From Pomacea canaliculata (Eukaryota > Mollusca > Gastropoda > Architaenioglossa > Ampullariidae), in NCBI RefSeq assembly GCF_003073045.1, contig NC_037596.1, positions 28,680,392 through 28,744,391 on the forward strand: a DNA stretch of 64,000 bases, given 5' to 3'. A model generated the notes under the pieces. It made no database searches. It had not been told where the DNA came from and saw only the letters and a list, made by a program, of their open reading frames with translations. A program made the translations under genes and the position numbers. Numbering within the stretch: position 1 is the first letter of the stretch; each line of letters opens with the position of its first letter. This document shows positions 56,465 to 64,000 of the stretch, piece by piece.

Positions 56465-59400
56465 ATGGTTCAAGGAGTCGTCAGTGCTTTCCTCGTCGTT
56501 TTTGCCCTCATAGGGTGTGTTGGTAAGTATCTCTTTATCACTTGAGCGACTTAGTGTGTTGTAGGTAGTCCGCACCTTCCCAGAACTATCAATGAACACA
56601 TCCTATTTATGGGTCGTCGTTATATGTACAGTATCTAAAATATTTTGTAGCCCTTTAAGACGTATATATCTGACAATTTTTGTCTCAATAATCTTGATAT
56701 GTAAAGATTGTTATCACACAATTCATGTTTTAGCAAAGTAATGGAAGCACTACACTGTTGACTAATTTGTTTCTTTTTTAACTATAAAATAGCAACATTC
56801 TTAATCAATTTATTTGTAAAGCGTATTAAGATATACTACTCCTAGACTGTAAGAATAATTTTAACAAAACCCTTTTTAATAATAGAAAAAAATAGTAAAT
56901 CCAAGCTGATTCAGATTCAGAAGCTCAATTTAACAATTTTCACGGAACTTTGTTAAAATTAAGAAACACCTTTTACTTTAGATAGTTTTACATGTATACA
57001 CATGTCCAACTTTTAATAAATGAAAAAAGCAGTAAGCAAACTGATTTAAATGCAATTACCTTTCTACAAAACCTTCAGCTGGAGAATTAAAAGTGAGGCT
57101 GCTTGAAGGCACAGAATGGTCAGGTCGTCTTGAAGTTTGCAGCAATGACACCTGTGGCACCGTGTGTGGCAATGGCTTTGAAACCAAAGAAGCGCAAGTA
57201 GTCTGCAGGATGCTTGGCTTTCCCAAGCAATTTTTTTCTTCTGTCTCTCTGGGAAAAATATTAAAACGTGTATTTTTGAGAACTTATGTAAAGCTTTCTC
57301 GATGCTTAGTGTAGCGACTTTACTAAGCTATTTCGAAGAAAATATTATGTTGGCTAAAAGATAAACTGAAAAATGTGTATGTCACAATTCCTATGCAATC
57401 TAACATCCATTCAGCAAATAACACAATACGGTAACTTGAATACAAAAGTAATAATTGTAATGATTGCCACAAATAAGTGGTAGACAGAACATACAATGTA
57501 AAATATAGTGAACATTTAATAATAAAATTATCAGATGTTATTTATAATCATAATGATTACGTTGCTGCTGCTGCCGCTGCTGCTGCTGATGCTGCTGATG
57601 CTGCTGCTGATGCTGCTGCTGCTGCTGATGATGATGATGATGACTCATTGACGAGTTTCTCGCAGGCAAGGGGCCGTAACTGTGAAGTCAGACATGTACG
57701 GAAAAGGTTTAGGAGACATATACAGCATAAACTGCAAAGGCACTGAAAATAGTCTGGAAAAGTGCGATCTCGGTGAGAGTCCTTCCTGCGTTCACGAAGA
57801 AGATGTTGGTGTCATCTGCAACAGCCGTAAGAAATAATTTTTGATCACTAATTCTTTTCTTTTTTATAAATTTTATTTAACTAAGATTTTGATCTATTAA
57901 ACAAATAAAATAAATGGTACTGAAAAACTTGACAGCCTTTATAGAGTTCAGATTATACTTAATTCTGCAATTGCTTTGATCAACCACTCATCTCTCCTAA
58001 TGCATTCGTGTGTAGCTGTTCATATATATATATATGTATACCATTTTCTTTCACACCATATAGCCCGTTAATTTTGTGGAAGTTATAGGTGCTGGAAGGT
58101 TCAGTCTGGCTATTCATGCTTAGCTAGAGTGTTTCTCTGGCCATGGTTGCCTCAATTTCGTTATCCGGTGCGAAAATATGTTATATGACATATTTGTTAA
58201 TTAGCATAATGCAATAAAATCTTTAAATTGACTCTTTCAGCTGGAAACATAACACCACGTCTTGTGAGAGGAAGGAGCTGGTCTGGCCTGTTGGAAGTTT
58301 TGTATGATGGAGTGTGGAGTACAGTCTGCAGTCGTGGCTTTGGACATAAGGAAGTGAAGATTGTTTGCAATATGATTAGGCATCGTTTCATTAACAGGTT
58401 TGTGCTTAATAATAATAATAATTCCTATTCAATCATCATCATAATAACAATCATACCAACCATAAGTATAATAATAATTTTACTTATGTTTGCAGCCCTC
58501 TCGCTGTCGCTATGTCTTTCCCGTTCTACTTCAGGGGAAGAGATGAAGACAGCATTTTATTTAGCGACCTGGACTGTGATGGTACAGATACCAGATTAGC
58601 TCAGTGTAAACACAGTGGCTTCTACAACCACACCTGCACTCACGACGATGATGTCAGCGTAAACTGCGCGCTCGGTAACATTTGTATTTATATTTCTTTT
58701 AGATTCATTTCACATTAATTACTAAAGCACTTAGGCAACTCTTAGTTTGTGGCTAAGATGTGACATGTCTATGAGACTGAGATGTTTTAAACCAACAGAT
58801 GGGGTCTATCGTCTTGCTGGCCCACGGCGCACCAGAGATGACATGGGACGTTTGGTGATCCTTGTGGGTTCGTTGTCACGAAGAAACGACTGGGGAAGGG
58901 AAGAGATTATTTTGCCACGTATGTGGAGTGGAGTCTGTGGCAACAATTACTCTCCCATCACTACTGCCAGAGTCATCTGCAAGCAGCTTGGCTACCCTTC
59001 GTGAGATTTAAACTGATTTTTTTATACCTTTGTTATGATCATATTTTTTTGGACACAATAATTTGTTTCTCGTATAATACAAAAAATATAATGTAAGATT
59101 GAGTAATTAGTAAGGAATTTTCTTATTTAAATGAAGAACGTTATTTAGTTAAGTAATAACCATTCTGGTTAATAGATTTCTTATAAGTTTGCACAGTTCA
59201 AGACAAACACAGAAATAAAGTAGAAATTATGACTCAGATACATAGCAATGTAGTATTCACTACCAACGCTTGATTTTTTTAAAAAGTTGAATGTTGTCAT
59301 AACACTTTTGGAGCGTACATGGAGCAGACCTGCTAGAATCATCTGCAATCAGTTTGGCTACCCTTCGTGAAATTTTACCTTCTTCTTTGTTACATTTGTT

Positions 59401-61436
59401 CTCGCTGTTATACTTGAGACCAATCCAAACTTGATTTTGCTTACTATTTATAAAAAAAAAATATTGTGCTGTAAAGATCAAGTTGCGGCCCTATGCTCCA
59501 TTGGGGGTGAATAGGAAGAAAAAGAAACAGAAATCAAGAAATCAAGTAACTAATTATTCCGTTTCAGACGCAACGCCATGCTTGTTCCTGGATCGTCGTT
59601 TGGGCCGATGAATTCGTTTTGGATAACAGAGGTTAACTGTACAGGGGACGAAATTAGTATGACTGCTTGTGTCCAGCTTATAACTGGCTACAGTTCATCT
59701 TGTCCTACACAAGACATCGGCGTCGTCTGCAGCGACTGTAAGAATTGTTTTACCTGCAATGTTTATAACAATGTATTTTTGTTACTTTAAAAACATGCTA
59801 GTTAATTAGCTTATTGGTGTATTTAGTGTGATATTTGATATTTTTGAAATTGTTCACGTTTGCAGCAAACTCTGGTCTTTATATACTTCTTGAAACATTT
59901 GGAAAAGACGATGCCTACCCTCCGTTTGAGGGCAGTAATGTAAGTTTCAAGTGTGAAGGTACAAAGAAAATTGATTCAGCGGCCATCTACACCTGGACAG
60001 AGACTGCAGGTGGACGTCCTTCTGGGGCGAACCTCATCTTTGACTCTCTGACAAAAGAAAATAGTGGACGCCGAGTTAAGTGTGAAGCACACTTTTACTA
60101 CAATGGTAGTAGCCATGAGAAGCTGTCTAGTGAAGCAATAAAACTGCAGGTTTATTGTAAGTATAAACAAGATTTTCCACACAAAACACTAAAACAAAAA
60201 TTATAGTAAATTAGAAACTATGAAAAAGAAAAAAAAAATGTACAATTTTGGGGTTTATACATATATATACTATGTATTCCTAATTTGTAACCTCTTTTAA
60301 AAATAAAGACCTGATAATTAAAGATACATTTTAAATTATACATAAAATAGTGTCCAGTTGTTTAATTGCCTCCAATAGACACATACATGGAATTAGTGTA
60401 TGAAGAATGCATCCATTAATAAGGTAACTTTTGTTTTACAAGAAGGAGAAAGCGAAGGGTAAGTGGATATATTTTTGTCTTGTCACAACTATTATTATTA
60501 TTTTCAGACAAACCGTTGATCAAAATTACATCTGATGTTAACACCTGCCAGCCCCATGCAACTTCAGACACTTGCTACATCACTAAGGGTCATAATGTTA
60601 CACTCATGTGTTCAGCTGTGAGCAACCCTCCTCCAGTATCATTTGAGTGGCTTAACAAAACCATGGAAACCAGGGAGAAACTAAATATTATTTCAGCAAA
60701 TGCCTCTAGACACGAAGGCCTCTACAACTGTACAGTCCAGACGAAGTCTGATGATTACGACAAACGACTGCCATTATCAGCATCCTACGTGTTTACTATC
60801 ATCGTTCAAGGTTCAAGTCTTTGATGTTTATTATAAAATAGTGATTTAAATCCAAAGATAGTTTTTCCAGGTCCAGACAACATACGGTTCATGATTAGTT
60901 TGCTTAAATTTCTGAGCAAATGGCTGACCAGATTCATCAACATTTAATTTAAGAATAGAATGTTTAAATAAAGGAACAAAAGTCAATAGCCATAATGCAT
61001 AATTTTTTACATGATTTTTTTTAACAAATTAATATTTTGTATTTATACATCAGAGCCACCAGTTGTATTAGGATTTACTGCGAATGGTGAGGACAACACG
61101 ACAATAATTGTCGACGAGAATTCTAATGTCAGCCTGTCATGCGAAGCTGCCGGTAGACCCAAACCTCACATGGTCCTGAGAAGTGGTGCAAACAGTCGTG
61201 AACTGAACAGAATTGCTCATGACGATTCACAATTAACAGAAAAAACATCGAACATAAACTTTTTCATACATAAAATTAGGTGCCAGGACTCCGGTGCTTA
61301 CAGATGTGAAGCAGATAATTCAGTAGGCCATGAAAATAGGACTCTATTCATACTTGTGCCCTGTAAGTAGTTGAATAACTTTGAATTAGAAAAAGTTTAC
61401 GTAAAACTAAATATATTTTCAGAAAGAAAAAAAGCA

Positions 61437-61522
<86 letters not shown>

Positions 61523-62182
61523 TTGGAAAAATGCATCTGTTTATTTCTTTAAAAATTAAACAACATTATCAAAAGTAATAATTTGTGAATTTTACTATAT
61601 TTTGTTGATCTTCTCCAACGGTAATTAATATTTTTATTTGCTTTCTAAATTTTTAGGTGCTCCAAGACTCAGAGATTTGCAAGGAGAACTTCCACCTGTA
61701 ACAATTATTAATTTTAAAGAGTCTTTCACTTTAGAACTGATAGCCTACCCACCACCGGAGGTTAAACAAATGTATTATGGACCAGTGAGCGACACGCTAG
61801 GAGGCCAACTAAAGGACCTATTACATGTGACCTGTGGTGCAAAAACATTTGCACCTAGCTTGTTTACTTGTAACATTACTGTTGTCAATAAGAGTGATGA
61901 CGGAGTCTACCGGATTGTTTTTGAGAACGACCATGGACAGTTGCCTTTTAATTTTACAAGGAAAATTCTCAGTAAGTATTTAACTTACTGTCCAACAGTA
62001 GCTTCGTGATGCTGATGACATATACACTCAACAATTTCAAGTACACATTAGCAAAAACATAAAAACAATACTCAACAGTCCTCCGGCCTTTACCATCATG
62101 TTCAGTCCTACTGCCAATTAACAATTTGTTTACATTTGTTTTACCAGTTTTATTTATTTGTTTCCGAAAGGCAAGAAATTGA
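56465..62182 (+). CDS. SRCR-Ig gene D (3 SRCR, 4 Ig)
   Basis: Exons: 56465-56522 leader (MVQGVVSAFLVVFALIGC); SRCR1 57079-57226 + 57666-57826; SRCR2 58241-58397 + 58496-58674; SRCR3 58799-59000 + 59568-59737; Ig1 59866-60156; Ig2 60508-60810; Ig3 61054-61362; Ig4 61657-61971; possible end exon 62148-62182; about 775 aa. Every phase fits. SRCR1a ends at the expected 148 nt only if a GC donor (AA-GCAATT) is used. Ig2 has a weak donor, GTTCAAG. SRCR3 is the divergent Ig-proximal type. Ig domains show FKC...YTW...VKC, LMC...FEW...YNC, LSC...YRC and VTC...FTC. D is the only gene with all four Ig domains. The end exon gives a short hydrophobic tail (ILFICFRKARN), too short for a normal membrane span, so the C-terminus is uncertain. 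Confidence 0.75.
57079..57826 (+). other. Gene D, SRCR1 with apparent GC donor
   Basis: The first half reads from VRLLEGTEWSGRLEVC to VVCRMLGFPK. The GT expected after 57226 is GC. Joining to 57666 keeps the frame and gives PKQGAVTVKSDMYG. Either a GC-AG intron or a lost donor. Confidence 0.55.
57562..57644. repeat. GCT/GAT microsatellite
   Basis: Trinucleotide run ending 21 bases before the SRCR1b acceptor of gene D. It occupies the place of the polypyrimidine tract and branch region and may weaken splicing. Confidence 0.9.
59328..59375 (+). pseudogene. Duplicated fragment of the SRCR3a exon end
   Basis: The segment reading CTGCTAGAATCATCTGCAA then TTTGGCTACCCTTCGTGA repeats the last ~40 bases of exon 58799-59000 together with its donor. 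It has no acceptor or open domain before it. Confidence 0.6.
59485..59525 (+). repeat. Dispersed repeat tail (SINE-like), second instance
   Basis: CTATGCTCCATTGGGGG and GAATAGGAAGAAAAAG match 15060-15100. It lies just before the SRCR3b exon of gene D. Confidence 0.35.
59866..61971 (+). other. Gene D, Ig1-Ig4
   Basis: Four single-exon Ig domains, all phase 1-1. Ig1 and Ig2 match the gene A pair and Ig3 and Ig4 match the gene B/C pair. Ig4 keeps the VPC-APRL junction seen in C. Confidence 0.85.
61437..61520. repeat. (AGAC)21 microsatellite
   Basis: 84 bases of perfect AGAC repeat between Ig3 and Ig4 of gene D. Confidence 0.95.
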
Positions 62183-64000
62183 AGTCTTCAGGATGTGGCG
62201 CAGGTGAGTAGAACACTTTAGAGACTCAAATATAATAGAGTGGCTTTATTTCTTACCTTCATCAGCAGGTATTTGAGTTAAAGCTTGTCTTTAAAGATCA
62301 GACAGTGACAAGATGTTTAGAAAGGCAATGGAACAAAAACTCAGTCTTCAATGCTTTTGTGAAGAAATTTTTGCTAGTTACGTACGACTCTTTCTAAAAA
62401 TAGAAATTACTCAAGGGAAGTTATAGAGTGGAAATATCCAAAGGGAGACAACACCATCCTTTTAATAGCCACATTGACAAATAAAATTTTGGAGAGATTT
62501 TACCCAGTTTAATCCACTTGTAATCTTGAAACAAATTACATATGAATTTGTATCGGACCGTTTCGAGATGTTACTGTTTTTATAGTTGGGTAATGTTTCT
62601 GTGTCTATAAAAACGTCAGTTTTTTCATTTTTGCAGTCTCTTGAATTTTGACCAAGCGGCATGTCACTGCGATTCATGTAGAGGCTGAGACAGGAGAATT
62701 TCAAGGAAGTATAAACGAGCGTCTAAGCCCCACGGACAAAAGCTTTGTATCAACTTGTGTCAGATTTATACTAGCAATGTGGTATTACAGTATTAGTGAC
62801 TGACAAGTGGGAATCCAATGTCTATGTTGAATGTATGAAAGTTTAACTTGTTTTGGTGTTGTTTGTGTCATACACAGATCTGATGGAATCAGCAAACGGG
62901 CGTCAATGCTGGCTGCAACGATCTCTGAACTGTCTGGTCTTAGTCTACACACTTCCAAGCTACTTTAAAGAATATTTTTATTTCTTAGAATTTGCTTGCG
63001 ATGGTATACGATATAGGTGAATAAAAGATTTCCAACAAGTAAACATAAAAAAGGAAAAGAAACAAAATATGAGAGCAAAGACCATGGACATTTAACTACA
63101 CGGCTTTAGTAAAAAATAAATAACCAACAAAAAGGAAAAGTATTTTTAGAATATGAACTTGCAAACCTGTGTGATTATTATTAAGTTTTAGCTCATTTTT
63201 ATTATAATGCCATTTCATTTCATTGTGATAAAGGACACATTCCCTTGTTTTTGTTTCTTTTCGCCTCTTGCTTTGTCGGTTAAAGAATGATGTCCTGTGA
63301 TACCAACGTGTGCATGAGTGTGTATGAACCTTGGTTTTTGGTGATATGGACTTTGTTCTCTGTCAGCATGGACATCGCCCTCCCCCAACAATGCCAATGT
63401 TCTTCCTAGCATACTGATTGTTGTTCTTGTGTACGAAAGGCAACTGAGAACGAATGCACTTCATAATCGTCTCAACATGTGATATATTGAGAGAGTCAGT
63501 TACTATGCTAATATATGTTTAGCTTAGATTAGTCCTTCTGATCTTAAAGCTAGGCACGCCAGATATAACTGTCTTAGTTGTATAGGTAAAGGCAGTTAAG
63601 AACGAATGCACTCCATAAATTGTCAACATGTGATAGAGTAAGAGAGATACTTGTCATGTTAATAACTGGTCTTGAGCTTAGATAAGTCTTTACGATCTTA
63701 TTGAATCTTAGTCTAAGCTTCTTTCAGTTTCATACTCAACTGATAATCGATCTTAAGATGCATAATAATTTACCTGGGACAAGTAATCGATATAATATGA
63801 TTGACTCTCTCACTTCGTCTGCCTATCTGTCTGTCCGACTGTCTATTTTATACTTATTTCTATCACACTCTTATTTCTTCCTCCTGTTCTTCTTTCATCA
63901 CGAGTTCCTTCATGCATTCTCTGCCCTTCTATTTTGTCCTATAACCTTACTTCCTTCGTCTTAACTACTTCATTCCCGGGTTCCCTAAATACTTCTATTG
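62183..64000. other. Intergenic after gene D
   Basis: No further exon can be supported. Contains a two-copy ~150-bp repeat at 63439-63710. Confidence 0.45.
63439..63710. repeat. Two tandem copies of a ~150-bp unit
   Basis: GGCAACTGAGAACGAATGCACT at 63439 recurs as GGCAGTTAAGAACGAATGCACT at 63591. CAACATGTGATA and GCTTAGAT(T/A)AGT(C/)CTT follow in both. Confidence 0.65.

Larger units (their letters stand above)
58241..59737 (+). other. Gene D, SRCR2 and SRCR3
   Basis: SRCR2: 58241-58397 + 58496-58674, with LVRGRSWSGLLEVLY and LDCDGTDTRLAQC. SRCR3: 58799-59000 + 59568-59737, with VICKQLGYPS and VNCTGDEISMTAC. SRCR3a is about 50 nt longer than its paralogues because of a charged insert (RRNDWGREE region). 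Confidence 0.8.

Noticed and set aside
57477-57746. Open frame rich in alanine and aspartate
   Set aside because: It comes from the GCT/GAT microsatellite and runs out of frame through the real SRCR1b exon.
61348-61559. Open frames on both strands over the AGAC tract
   Set aside because: A four-base repeat has no stops in these frames; not coding.
62877-63021. Possible alternative last exon of gene D after CATACACAG
   Set aside because: The frame from the Ig4 exon stays open for about 45 codons, but it has no clear membrane span or paralogue support; too weak to annotate.

Overview
The window is animal nuclear DNA: small phase-matched exons with GT-AG introns, AT-rich non-coding DNA, many microsatellites and small DNA transposons, and extracellular modules (MACPF, PAN/apple, EGF-like, fibrinogen-related FReD, SRCR, Ig) that are typically expanded in lophotrochozoan immunity. 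A gastropod or other mollusc is the best guess; species cannot be read from the sequence. All supported host genes are on the + strand.

Region 1 (1-17,030) holds a MACPF family in tandem. The 3' part of a broken copy lies at 1-4,073. A whole-looking 10-exon gene lies at 6,698-12,595 and encodes about 951 aa: signal peptide, MACPF (YGTHF at residues 246-250), PAN-like repeats, two small cysteine modules and a C-terminal FReD. A short broken relic lies at 16,395-17,030. A candidate 2.7-kb TTAA-flanked DNA transposon (13,647-16,378) sits directly before the relic.

Region 2 (18,990-62,210) holds four SRCR-Ig genes. A (20,088-28,927) has 2 intact SRCR and 2 Ig plus a candidate transmembrane exon. 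B (33,193-42,435) and C (43,616-54,884) are recent duplicates, each with 6 SRCR and 2 Ig. D (56,465-62,182) has 3 SRCR and 4 Ig. Every domain is a phase 1-1 cassette; each SRCR is two exons joined in phase 2, each Ig is one exon. A carries the Ig1-Ig2 pair, B and C the Ig3-Ig4 pair, and D all four. Two promoter/leader types exist: type 1 (B, C and an orphan copy upstream of A) and type 2 (A and D). The first SRCR domain is damaged or unusual in all four genes. Intron 10 of C carries two hAT-type insertions that B lacks; one has a perfect 8-bp target duplication.

The pore-forming-lectin candidates and the scavenger-type receptors together look like an expanding and decaying innate-recognition cluster. 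Joint function is inference. The most novel items are the MACPF-PAN-FReD fusion and the modular partition of the SRCR-Ig family. Intergenic stretches hold mainly repeats and duplicated flanks.
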